From positions 1 through 64,000 of the forward strand of contig JALEFY010000012.1 in assembly GCA_022760435.1 (NCBI GenBank): a stretch of 64,000 nt of DNA. The letters run 5' to 3'. Every line of letters starts with the position of its first letter. Positions within the stretch are counted from its first letter, which is position 1. The translations under genes and the position numbers were made by a program. This document shows positions 24,943-32,717 of the stretch, in pieces. The DNA comes from Neomegalonema sp. Its GTDB lineage: Bacteria; Pseudomonadota; Alphaproteobacteria; Rhodobacterales; Rhodobacteraceae. The notes beneath the pieces are model-generated. The model was not told the DNA's origin. It did not search any database and saw nothing but the letters and a program-made list of their open reading frames with translations.

Positions 24943-25432
24943 GACGTTCCTCCGAGATGGTCTGATACAGGGCGATCAGCGCCCAGAGGACGAGCGAAGC
25001 AATGCCCGGTGCGTAGAACGGCCATTTCGGCCAGGAAAGAACGCTCGTGACCACGCCATCGGCTTGCTGTTGCAGCATCCCCTGAACCATCCACCAGGCG
25101 AGGAACAGCGCGATCGCGGCTGTGACGAGCAGCCAGAGCCGGTCGAGGCCGCGGCGCACGCGGTAAGGCAACGCCGAGACGAACAGATCGACCGATACAT
25201 GGCCGCGATTAAGCTGACAGAACGGGAAGAACAGCAGCGCCACGCAGCTGATCGAGACCCGGACGAAATCCTCATAGCCGGGCAAGGCCGAAACCGAGCC
25301 GCCGAAGCCGCGCGCGATCCGATCCGCCAGAAAGGCGCCGGTATTGGTTGTTGTGACCAAGACGATCGCAAGCATGACCGCCCCCCCGATCAGCGCGAAC
25401 AACTCCGCCAATCGCCCCAGAACTTTGCCCAT
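24929..25432 (-). CDS. dctQ: TRAP transporter small permease (DctQ family)
   Basis: The 167-residue protein has four membrane segments and the DctQ pattern (EDFVRVSISCVALLFFPFCQLNRGHVSVDLFVSALP). DctQ pairs with DctM to dock the loaded binding protein. It follows dctP after 68 bases that contain a perfect hairpin, and overlaps dctM, so Q and M are translationally coupled while P is set apart. Confidence 0.92.
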   Translation of the reverse strand: MGKVLGRLAELFALIGGAVMLAIVLVTTTNTGAFLADRIARGFGGSVSALPGYEDFVRVSISCVALLFFPFCQLNRGHVSVDLFVSALPYRVRRGLDRLWLLVTAAIALFLAWWMVQGMLQQQADGVVTSVLSWPKWPFYAPGIASLVLWALIALYQTISEERHGDA

Positions 25433-25467
25433 GGGTACGTTTCCCTGTCACTCGTAGATGCAGGAAA

Positions 25468-25485
25468 GGGGAGCCGCAGCTCCCC
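25468..25485 (-). terminator. dctP-dctQ intergenic hairpin (possible attenuator)
   Basis: GGGGAGC-CGCA-GCTCCCC is a perfect 7-bp stem with a four-base loop, 15 bases after the dctP stop. It has no T-run, so it more likely protects the dctP mRNA 3' end or reduces read-through, giving more binding protein than permease, than acts as a full terminator. Confidence 0.6.
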
Positions 25486-25500
25486 CACCATTGACGCGGA

Positions 25501-26547
25501 TCAGCGCGCCGCTTTTGCTGCGGCAATGGCCGCGCGTGCTTTCTCGACCAGCGCAGCGCCGTCGATCCCCTTGGCGCTCACTTCATCGATCCAACGCTGA
25601 ACCACTTTCTCATTGGCAGCATTGAACTTCGCGCCTTCTTCTTCGGAGAGGACAACGCGCTCCACGCCCGCCTTGTCCAGCGCGCCGATGCCGCTTTGCT
25701 CGAAGCCTTCCCACATCGCGCCGATCTCGGCGGCGACATTGACGGTCGAGTTGGCATCGATCACCGCCTTGAGATCATCGGGCAGCGCCGCATAGGCGTC
25801 CTTGTTCATGGCGAGCATGAACACCGCAGTACCGAGGCGATCGCCATCCGGCAATTCGGCGGTGTGCTTGTCGAGCTCCTGAAGCTTGAGGGCCGGCACG
25901 ATCTCATAGGTGGTCAAAGCGCCGTCGATCACGCCCTTGGACATCGCTTCGGGCATTGCCGGAGCGGGCATGCCAACCGGTTCGGCGCCCATGGCTTCGA
26001 TCACCCAGGCACCAGTGCGGCCCGGCGTGCGCAGCTTCATGCCGGCAACGTCCTCGAATTTATGGACCGGGCGGGTGGCCGAATGGATCAGGTTCCCGTC
26101 ATGGCTGTGCAGGAACAGCACATGCACATCCTTGAAATCATCGGCCAGCATGTCGAGCGAGGCGTTGAGCGCGATGGTGGTGTCGGTTGCCGAACCGGCA
26201 TGGACCAGCGGCAGCTCGAACACTTCAGTGCGCGGGAAAACGCCGGGGGTGTAGCCCAGCAGCGTCCAGATGATATCGGCGGCGCCATCGCGGGCCTGGC
26301 CGTAAAGCTCATTGGGTTTGCCGCCCATCGACATCGAAGGGAAGATCTCGACCTTGATCCGACCGCGGCTTTGTGCCTCGACCCGCTCGGCCCAGGGCGC
26401 CATCATTTTCTTGTGGGCATTGGCCACCGGCGGCAGGAAGTGGTGCATGGTCAGCGTGACTTCCTGAGCGAGCGCGCTCCCGGCAGAGGCTCCGAACGCG
26501 ATCATGCCGCCCAGAACAGTCGCCAGCATAGCATTTTTCAATTTCAT
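25501..26547 (-). CDS. dctP: TRAP transporter periplasmic binding protein (DctP family)
   Basis: The 348-residue product has a signal peptide (MKLKNAMLATVLGGMIAFGA...SALAQE) and DctP-family features: VTLTMHHFLPP, GRIKVEIFPSMSMGG, LRTPGRTGAWVIEAMGAEPVGM with the conserved Arg that binds the substrate carboxylate, and MPEAMSKGVIDGALTTYE. It captures an organic acid in the periplasm; linkage to hydroxybenzoate and gentisate genes points to an aromatic acid. It is the first gene of the catabolic operon, behind the promoter region facing MarR. Confidence 0.93.
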   Translation of the reverse strand: MKLKNAMLATVLGGMIAFGASAGSALAQEVTLTMHHFLPPVANAHKKMMAPWAERVEAQSRGRIKVEIFPSMSMGGKPNELYGQARDGAADIIWTLLGYTPGVFPRTEVFELPLVHAGSATDTTIALNASLDMLADDFKDVHVLFLHSHDGNLIHSATRPVHKFEDVAGMKLRTPGRTGAWVIEAMGAEPVGMPAPAMPEAMSKGVIDGALTTYEIVPALKLQELDKHTAELPDGDRLGTAVFMLAMNKDAYAALPDDLKAVIDANSTVNVAAEIGAMWEGFEQSGIGALDKAGVERVVLSEEEGAKFNAANEKVVQRWIDEVSAKGIDGAALVEKARAAIAAAKAAR

Positions 26548-26601
26548 CTTCGTCCTCCCAAAGTCCCAGCCCTCTTCTATGTCGATGGGGCATGGAACTA
26601 G

Positions 26602-26630
26602 TGAGTATGCTGATTATTGATCTATGTCAA
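26602..26630 (-). promoter_or_regulatory. Candidate promoter of the TRAP/gentisate operon
   Basis: On the minus strand TTGACA (26625-26630) is followed after 17 bases by TACTCA (26602-26607), about 55 bases before the dctP ATG. The -35 element is perfect, the -10 weak, which fits a regulated promoter. It overlaps an Fnr-like inverted repeat. Confidence 0.55.
26617..26630 (-). promoter_or_regulatory. Fnr-like box / possible MarR operator
   Basis: TTGACATAGATCAA in the sense direction fits TTGAY-N4-RTCAA, the Crp/Fnr-family (FnrL) site. It covers the -35 element. As an inverted repeat between a MarR gene and the operon it could instead be the MarR operator. Confidence 0.55.
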
Positions 26631-26767
26631 GCGAACCGCTAGCCAAGAAGCGTAAATGCGTTTCCGGTCTCTTGACTCTGGCAATGAATGGCTCGGGCGG
26701 CGAATGGCTGCGCTCGCAGCGCGAGCCGCGAATGCTCGCAACGCATGAGGACCTCGGAGATCTGACG

Positions 26768-27241
26768 ATGACCAAGATGCGATTAGAAATTCACAACATG
26801 GCCGGTCATCTGATCCGACGGCTCAATCAGATCTCGATATCGGTCTTTCAGGAGCGCACCAAGGCGCATGGCTATGATCTGACCCCGGTGCAGTTTGCCG
26901 CGCTCAACGCAATTCGGGTGAACCCGGGGATCGATCAGGCCTCGCTTGCCGGATTGATCGCCTATGACAAGACCACGATCGGCGGGGTGGTCGATCGGCT
27001 CGAGGCCAAGGGGTTTGTCAGTCGCAAGGTGAATGACAAGGATCGACGGGCACGGGTGATCTCGCTCACCGAGATTGGCCAGCAGACATTGGGCGAGGTG
27101 ACGCCGATCATTCGCGCCTTGCAAAGCGAGATCCTGGTCGGACTGACCGAGGAGGAGCGCGCCGAGTTCCTGCGCCTCGCCGCCAAGGCAGCGGAGAAAG
27201 GCAACGCACTCAGCCGGGCGCCGCTGGTCCTGCGCTCGTAA
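26768..27241 (+). CDS. MarR-family transcriptional regulator
   Basis: The 157-residue product is a winged-helix MarR protein: GYDLTPVQFAALNAIRVNPGIDQASLAGLIAYDKTTIGGVVDRLEAKGFVSRKVNDKDRRARVISLTEIG contains the recognition helix and the DxRxR wing. Such proteins usually repress aromatic catabolic genes until an aromatic acid binds. It is divergent from the TRAP/gentisate operon and is the obvious local regulator. ATG 26768 gives the normal family length and has GGAG upstream; an open frame back to 26624 would cross the promoter. Confidence 0.9.
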   Translation: MTKMRLEIHNMAGHLIRRLNQISISVFQERTKAHGYDLTPVQFAALNAIRVNPGIDQASLAGLIAYDKTTIGGVVDRLEAKGFVSRKVNDKDRRARVISLTEIGQQTLGEVTPIIRALQSEILVGLTEEERAEFLRLAAKAAEKGNALSRAPLVLRS

Positions 27242-27243
27242 AA

Positions 27244-27267
27244 AAGCCCGGCGCCAAGGCCGGGCTT
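27244..27267 (-). terminator. Bidirectional intrinsic terminator between marR and telA
   Basis: AAGCCCGGC, a six-base loop and GCCGGGCTT form a 9-bp stem. In the minus direction it is followed by a T-run, giving a standard terminator for telA. In the plus direction it lies just after the marR stop. Confidence 0.85.
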
Positions 27268-27294
27268 GTCCAGTGTTGTGCGTGAAGCCGCTGC

Positions 27295-28500
27295 TTATGC
27301 TTCGCCGGTGCTCGAGCCGACATTGTAGCCCGCAGCGTCCCCGCGCGAGCGGGCGGAGGCGAGGGTCTGGCGCAGTTCGGTTTCCATCTTGCGCATCTCG
27401 GCTTCGGCTTCGGCCCGCTTGCGCTTGCCTTCATCCGCGATCGCGAGGCTTTCCTCAATGGTCGCGATGAGCTGGGTATGCGAGTGTTTCAGCGCATCCA
27501 TATCGACGACACCGCGTTCCATCTGCTCGCGGATCTCCTTGTTCGCATCGCGCAGGGTATCGGCGTTCGATTTGAGCAGATCATTGGTCAGATCATTCGC
27601 GGCCTTCACCGTGTCGGCGGCGTCCTTGGAGTTCTGGATCGCGATCGCCTGCGCCAATTGCGTCTGCCAGAGCGGCACGGTGTTGACGATGGTCGAGTTG
27701 ATCTTGCCAACAAGGCTCTTGTCGTTTTCCTGCACGAGGCGGATCGAGGGCAGGGATTGCATCGTCACCTGACGGGTGAGCTTCAGGTCATGCACCCGGC
27801 GCTCCAGATCGTCGCGTGCCTGGCGCAGATCGCGCAGTTCCTGCGCCATGAGCACTTGTTGATCATCGGGCGCTGCCTGCACCTCGGCTTCCTTGGCCGG
27901 GATCGTGTTGGCATCGAGATCGGCGAGCTTCGCATCACCGGCGGCGATGTAGAGCGCCAGCTCATCATAAAACTCGAGCGATTTCTCGTAGAGCTTGTCG
28001 AGCGACTTGATGTCCTTGAGCAGCGTGGTCTCGTGGTCGAGCAGCTCATCGGTGATCCGGTCGATCTGCCCGCGCACGGTGGAGAATTTCTCCTTCAGAT
28101 CGGCGACGGGGGTGAACAGGCTCATCAGCCAGCCCCAGAACCCTTCGGCCTTACGCCCCGACAGGCCGTCGATATCGAAGCCGCGGATGGTCAGCACCAT
28201 CTTGCGCAGGCTGTCGCCCGCCGGGCCGACATCCTTGTTGCGCACGCCCTCGAGCATCTGCTCGGAAATCGCGGTCAGCTCGCTCTGGGCGCGGGCACCG
28301 AATTTGATGATCGACTGCGTATCGCTCATGTCGATCTCGGCGATCCGCTTGTCGATCTCGACCTTTTGCGCGTCATCGGCCTGATCAATGACGATCAGAT
28401 CGCCCTTGATCTCGGGCAGTTCGGTCGCGGTCACGGCTTCGGCCTCGGCCACCTGCTGCGCCGCCTTTTCGCGGACCTGATCGGGGGTTACTTCTACCAT
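27295..28500 (-). CDS. telA: TelA-family protein (toxic anion resistance)
   Basis: The 401-residue soluble, coiled-coil-rich protein matches TelA/KlaA: IIKFGARAQSELTAISEQMLEGVRNKDVGPAGDSLRKMVLTIRGFDID, FSTVRGQIDRITDELLDHETTLLKDIKSLDKLYEKSLEFYDELALYIAAGDAKL, and TVPLWQTQLAQAIAIQNSKDAADTVKAANDLTNDLLKSNADTLRD. The family was named for tellurite resistance but more often accompanies membrane- or envelope-stress genes. It follows the XpaC-like gene by 78 bases in the same orientation, the usual partnership. Confidence 0.92.
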   Translation of the reverse strand: MVEVTPDQVREKAAQQVAEAEAVTATELPEIKGDLIVIDQADDAQKVEIDKRIAEIDMSDTQSIIKFGARAQSELTAISEQMLEGVRNKDVGPAGDSLRKMVLTIRGFDIDGLSGRKAEGFWGWLMSLFTPVADLKEKFSTVRGQIDRITDELLDHETTLLKDIKSLDKLYEKSLEFYDELALYIAAGDAKLADLDANTIPAKEAEVQAAPDDQQVLMAQELRDLRQARDDLERRVHDLKLTRQVTMQSLPSIRLVQENDKSLVGKINSTIVNTVPLWQTQLAQAIAIQNSKDAADTVKAANDLTNDLLKSNADTLRDANKEIREQMERGVVDMDALKHSHTQLIATIEESLAIADEGKRKRAEAEAEMRKMETELRQTLASARSRGDAAGYNVGSSTGEA

Positions 28501-28578
28501 CTCGCATCTCTCCTTCTCGCGCCGCAGCGAGTACCCTCGCTCGGCGGCGGCATCACTCTCAGGGGGCAGCCCCCGCCG

Positions 28579-29286
28579 TCAACTCTCCTGTTTGAGCCGA
28601 TCGGCCAGAACTTCGATCTCCACCTCCAGATCGGTACGCTCATCGAGGGTCAGGCTCTCCACCTGACGGGCGCAAACGCCGCGCATCTCCTCGAGCAGAT
28701 TGGCAAAGCGCGCATCAAGCTCAGGGTCATGCACCTCGAAGGCCGCGAATTTTTCCACCGCACGGCGCGCCGAGGGAATGTAGACTTTCAGGAATTTCTT
28801 GGCCCGCAGGATGTCATCGGGGTCCTTGCGGATCAGCGTGAGGACCGTGCGTGCATTCTGGGTCATGCCGCTGGCTTCCCTGCGAAGGGCCGGATCCCTG
28901 AAGCCCTCGGCGGTTTGATCGATCACGGTGAGGTCAGCTTCGGCCTGCGCGAGCGCGGCCTCAACTTCGGGCGAGAGTGGCTTGAGCGCGGCGCCGGAGC
29001 CTTGCGCGATCTTGTCCTCGCCCGGCATCTGGGTGGCCATGACCACGAACAGCGTCATCACCCCGATGATCGCCGAGACCCAGCCGGGAATGCCGATCAG
29101 CATCATAATGATCGTCACCCCGGTGCCGCCGAGGATCGCCCAGATCATGCGCTGTTGATAGATTTTCGGCTGCTTGCCCTCGATCCGCTCGCCGCGATTG
29201 AACCCGGTGAGCGCGCGCCAGTCATCCTTCGGCTTTTTCTCCGGCTTTTTCGGATCCTCGCCATTTCGTCCGTTGTTCTCGGCCAT
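28579..29286 (-). CDS. XpaC-like membrane protein
   Basis: The 235-residue product has a charged N-terminus (residues 1-45), two membrane helices (WAILGGTGVTIIMMLIGI and WVSAIIGVMTLFVVM) and a cytoplasmic helical domain (LTLIRKDPDDILRAKKFLKVYIPSARRAVEKFAAF). This corresponds to the XpaC family (named from 5-bromo-4-chloroindolyl phosphate hydrolysis), which is nearly always next to TelA. It is upstream of telA and probably its membrane anchor or partner. The biochemical function is unproven. Confidence 0.85.
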   Translation of the reverse strand: MAENNGRNGEDPKKPEKKPKDDWRALTGFNRGERIEGKQPKIYQQRMIWAILGGTGVTIIMMLIGIPGWVSAIIGVMTLFVVMATQMPGEDKIAQGSGAALKPLSPEVEAALAQAEADLTVIDQTAEGFRDPALRREASGMTQNARTVLTLIRKDPDDILRAKKFLKVYIPSARRAVEKFAAFEVHDPELDARFANLLEEMRGVCARQVESLTLDERTDLEVEIEVLADRLKQES

Positions 29287-29649
29287 CGCGAACGGGTCTC
29301 CTCTGGCAGATCGTGCATCGCGCCGCCGCCCGCCTTCGCCATCGGGGCGAGCGCAGATGACGCCTTGGCCTGCTTATACGCAGCGCGGCACGGGCTGGCT
29401 AGTGCAACCACTGCCCCTGCGGTCGCCGAGCGCGGAGATCGTCGCCCCTGAGCCGGTTTGTGTGAAGATGCGCCAAATTCCGGCCCCAATTGCGCAGAAC
29501 CGTGCTAAGCTAACGCAGTTTTGCTGCATCCCTGCATCGACTCTCGTCGAATGCGAACACGAACTGCGCAAGACACGCCTATTTTTGCCGCATGGATCGT
29601 TCATCGGTTACACCAAGAGGAACGCTGCCAAAATCGCAGGGGATTGACC
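29287..29649. other. Divergent intergenic region between xpaC and the VIT/VWA gene
   Basis: This 363-base gap must hold the promoters for the telA-xpaC operon and for the VIT/VWA-sortase operon. It is less GC-rich than the genes, especially at 29460-29560. I see no open frame with a credible start, no Fnr-like box and no strong hairpin. Confidence 0.5.
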
Positions 29650-31977
29650 ATGAGCACCGCCACGCCCACCCGTCACCGCCGCTACCGCCTTGATGGCGCT
29701 CGAGGGGACATGCGCGCGCCCATTGTGAGCAAGAGCTGGCTGGCCGCGCTCGCCCGTCTTTTCGCGGTGCTGGCACTCATGTTCGGCGCGCTCAGCGGCG
29801 CGGCACAGGCGCAATCGGGCATTCGCGATGACGGTCTGGTGCGGCTCGACCAGATGGATGGCGGCGCGCTTCTGTTCTTCACTGATGAGCCCGGTCTTTA
29901 CGTCCCGGCGCCCGTGCTCTCCACCGATATCGAGATCGATGTCACCGGCCCGCTCGCCCGCGCCAAGCTCACCCAGCGCTTTCGCAATGTCTCCAAGGTC
30001 TGGGTTGAGGGCAAATATGTCTTTCCCTTGCCCGAGAATGCCGCGGTCGACACGCTGAAAATGCGGATCGGTGACCGCGTCATCGAGGGGCAGATCAAGG
30101 AAAAGCAGCAAGCGCGCGAGATCTATGAGGCAGCGCGCGATGCGGGCTTCAAGGCGTCGCTGGTCGAGCAGGAGCGCCCGAACCTGTTCACCAACTCGGT
30201 GGCCAATATCGGCCCGGGTGAGACGGTGGTGGTGCAGATCGAGTATCAGCAGACCCTTGCTCCGCGCGATGGTGCCTTTGGCCTGCGGGTGCCGCTGGTG
30301 GTGGCACCGCGCTATTCGCCCGAGCCGCCGGTTCAACTCGTCAAGTTCGGCCCCAAGGGCTGGGAGCTGAACAAGGATCCGGTCCCCGACCGTGATCGCA
30401 TCACCCCGCCGGTGGTCGATCCGCGCAGCGAGGAGCCGGGCACGATCCGCAACCCGGTCGATATCACCGTTCGGCTCAATGCAGGCTTCCCGCTGGGGCC
30501 GATCCGCTCGCTTTACCACGAGGTGAATGTCTCGCCGAAAGGCACGACCGGGGCCGAAGTCACCTTGTCGGGCGAAGTGCCGGCGGATCGCGATTTCTAC
30601 CTCTCCTGGACGCCCGATGTGCTCAGCGATCCCTATGTCGCGATGTTTTCAGAGAGCGTGAACGGGTTCGATCACTATCTGATGATGGTCACCCCGCCCG
30701 CCGCCGAGCGTCTGGCCGATACCCGCAAGCCGCGCGAGGTGATCTTCGTGCAGGATATCTCGGGCTCCATGCATGGCGAGAGCATCGAGCAGGCGCGCAA
30801 GGGCCTGGAAATGGCGCTCAAGCGACTGAACCCCGAGGACACGTTCAATATCATCGTGTTCAATGATCGCTATGGCATGATCGCCGACAAGCCGCTGGCG
30901 GCGACCGAGGCAAATATTGCCGAGGCCGTCAAGGCAGTGCGGGCGCTGCAAGCCGATGGGGGCACTGAAATGCTGCCCGCGCTCGAAGCAGCCCTGCGCG
31001 ACGCCAATCCACAAGACGAAAGCCGGATCCGTCAGGTCATCTTCCTGACCGATGGCGCGGTGGGCAATGAGACCCAGATGCTCGGTCTGATCGAGAAGGA
31101 CCTGGGCCGCTCGCGCCTGTTCACCGTCGGCATCGGCTCGGCGCCCAACAGCTATTTCATGACCGCTGCCGCCGAATCCGGTCGGGGCTCCCATGTCTTC
31201 ATCGGCGATCTGGCCGAAGTGCAGGAGCGCATGGAGCACCTGTTCGCCAAGATCGAAAACCCGGCGGTGACCGATCTGAACCTGTCGGTCAGCGGCTTTG
31301 CCGAGCCGGAAATCTGGCCGAACCCGTTGCCCGATCTGTATGCTGGCGATCCGGTGATCGCGACCATCCGCGTGCCGGGCGGCTCGCCGATTGCCGCCAT
31401 GTCGCGGGTGGTGCTGGAGGGCGAGCGCGCGGGCCAACTCTGGGTCTCGCGCAACGACCTGAGCAGCGCCAAGGAGCGCCCTGGCATCGCCAAGCTCTGG
31501 GCCCGCCAGCGCATTGCCTCGCTCGAAGCACTGCGCCTGTCGCCCGAGGCCAATATTGCTGCCGAGGAAAAGATCGATGCCGAGATCCTGCAAACCGCGC
31601 TCGATCATCATCTGGTCAGCCGCCTGACCTCGCTGGTCGCGGTCGATGTCACCCCGAGCCGCTCGATGTCCGAGCGCCTGAGCAGCACCGATGTGCCGCT
31701 CAACCTGCCCGATGGCTGGAGCCCGGAAGAGTTCTTTGACGCGCCCGCGACCGAGGCGATGCCAGCACCGGTGCCGCTGAAGGCGACGCTTCAGGATCGT
31801 CTGCAAAAGGCAGCCGAGGCGCGCACGCTCGCCGCCGCGCAGACCGAGGAAGCCGGGGTGCCGGTGCCGGTCGGGGCGAGCCTGTGGATCTTGCAGCTTG
31901 GCTTTGGCCTCTTGCTGCTGATCGGCGCCATCGCCCTGTGGATATGGGGTCAGCGCGCCCGTCGTAACCATTTGTAA
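29650..31977 (+). CDS. VIT and VWA domain protein, marine proteobacterial sortase-target type
   Basis: The 775-residue product has a signal peptide (LARLFAVLALMFGALSGAAQAQ), a VIT domain (about 60-200: VTGPLARAKLTQRFRNVSKVWVEGKYVFPLPENAAVDTLKMRIGDRVIEGQI, KASLVEQERPNLFTNSVANI), a VWA domain (about 360-540: VIFVQDISGSMHGESIEQA with the DxSxS metal site, and VIFLTDGAVGNE), and a C-terminal hydrophobic helix with a basic end (WILQLGFGLLLLIGAIALWIWGQRARRN). It matches the sortase-target family found beside class GN sortases. The usual LPxTG-like pentapeptide before the helix is not visible; VPVPVGA is there instead. It probably is displayed on the cell envelope. Confidence 0.9.
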   Translation: MSTATPTRHRRYRLDGARGDMRAPIVSKSWLAALARLFAVLALMFGALSGAAQAQSGIRDDGLVRLDQMDGGALLFFTDEPGLYVPAPVLSTDIEIDVTGPLARAKLTQRFRNVSKVWVEGKYVFPLPENAAVDTLKMRIGDRVIEGQIKEKQQAREIYEAARDAGFKASLVEQERPNLFTNSVANIGPGETVVVQIEYQQTLAPRDGAFGLRVPLVVAPRYSPEPPVQLVKFGPKGWELNKDPVPDRDRITPPVVDPRSEEPGTIRNPVDITVRLNAGFPLGPIRSLYHEVNVSPKGTTGAEVTLSGEVPADRDFYLSWTPDVLSDPYVAMFSESVNGFDHYLMMVTPPAAERLADTRKPREVIFVQDISGSMHGESIEQARKGLEMALKRLNPEDTFNIIVFNDRYGMIADKPLAATEANIAEAVKAVRALQADGGTEMLPALEAALRDANPQDESRIRQVIFLTDGAVGNETQMLGLIEKDLGRSRLFTVGIGSAPNSYFMTAAAESGRGSHVFIGDLAEVQERMEHLFAKIENPAVTDLNLSVSGFAEPEIWPNPLPDLYAGDPVIATIRVPGGSPIAAMSRVVLEGERAGQLWVSRNDLSSAKERPGIAKLWARQRIASLEALRLSPEANIAAEEKIDAEILQTALDHHLVSRLTSLVAVDVTPSRSMSERLSSTDVPLNLPDGWSPEEFFDAPATEAMPAPVPLKATLQDRLQKAAEARTLAAAQTEEAGVPVPVGASLWILQLGFGLLLLIGAIALWIWGQRARRNHL

Positions 31978-32036
31978 ACCATGGCCAATTTCAACTTGTA
32001 CTGCGTTACCACCCGTTGCCCAGGATCGGATCGGCC

Positions 32037-32660
32037 ATGAATATCGTCCAGAAGAGCGCCTTGATCGCCATCATGATGGCTGGCGCCGGCCTTGCCGGAT
32101 CGGCGCTCTACATCCCGGGCAAGGCGCTGCTCGGCCAGCAATTGCTGGAGCGGGCATGGGAAAGGGCCAAGGCCGGGGAGCCCGCCAAGCCCTGGCCATG
32201 GGCGGATATCGAGCCGGTGGCTCAGATCCATTTCCCGCGTCAGGACAAGCGGCAATTGGTGCTCAACGAAGCGCATGGTGAGGCGATGGCCTGGGGCCCG
32301 GCGCATGTTACCGGCACAGCGCGTCTTGGCGCGCCGGGCCTGACCGCAGTGGCGGCGCATCGGGATACTCATTTCGACTTTCTCGGTCAGGTTGCCCCCG
32401 GCGATGCGGTCGAGCTGGAAACGCGCGACGGGCTGTTCATCACCTATCGCGTCACCCAGGCGGTGGTGGTCAATGCCAATCAATGGCGTTTCCCGCGCCA
32501 ATATCGCGGTCAGGACCAGCTCGTGCTCTCGACTTGCTGGCCGATCGGCGATCTGACCCCGGGCCCGGAGCGGCTGGTGATCTTCACCGAACGGGTGATC
32601 GAGACCCCGAGTACCCGATCCGGCGCCGATCTCGTGGCAGAAATCGGCGCGCCGGGCTGA
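32037..32660 (+). CDS. Class GN sortase
   Basis: The 207-residue transpeptidase has an N-terminal membrane anchor (ALIAIMMAGAGLAGSALYI) and the sortase triad: His108 in VAAHRDTHFDFL, Cys167 in VLSTCWP, and Arg179 in GPERLVIF. Class GN sortases occur in Gram-negative bacteria beside one dedicated target, here the gene 59 bases upstream. It would cut the target's C-terminal signal and attach or release it at the outer face of the inner membrane; the acceptor in Gram-negatives is not known. Confidence 0.92.
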   Translation: MNIVQKSALIAIMMAGAGLAGSALYIPGKALLGQQLLERAWERAKAGEPAKPWPWADIEPVAQIHFPRQDKRQLVLNEAHGEAMAWGPAHVTGTARLGAPGLTAVAAHRDTHFDFLGQVAPGDAVELETRDGLFITYRVTQAVVVNANQWRFPRQYRGQDQLVLSTCWPIGDLTPGPERLVIFTERVIETPSTRSGADLVAEIGAPG

Positions 32661-32681
32661 GGACGGGTTCTGGCTGATCGG

Positions 32682-32697
32682 GGGGCTTCTTAGCCCC
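32682..32697. terminator. Short hairpin between convergent sortase and RTX genes
   Basis: GGGGCT-TCTT-AGCCCC forms a 6-bp stem with a four-base loop in the 57-base gap between two convergent stops. There is no T-run. Confidence 0.4.
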
Positions 32698-32717
32698 TCG
32701 CCCGCATCGCATGAGGC

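Noticed and set aside
32663..32717. Immunity gene beside the AHH/RTX gene
   Set aside because: The 57-base downstream gap is too short, and the upstream neighbour is an ATP12 chaperone; no small gene of immunity type is present on either side.
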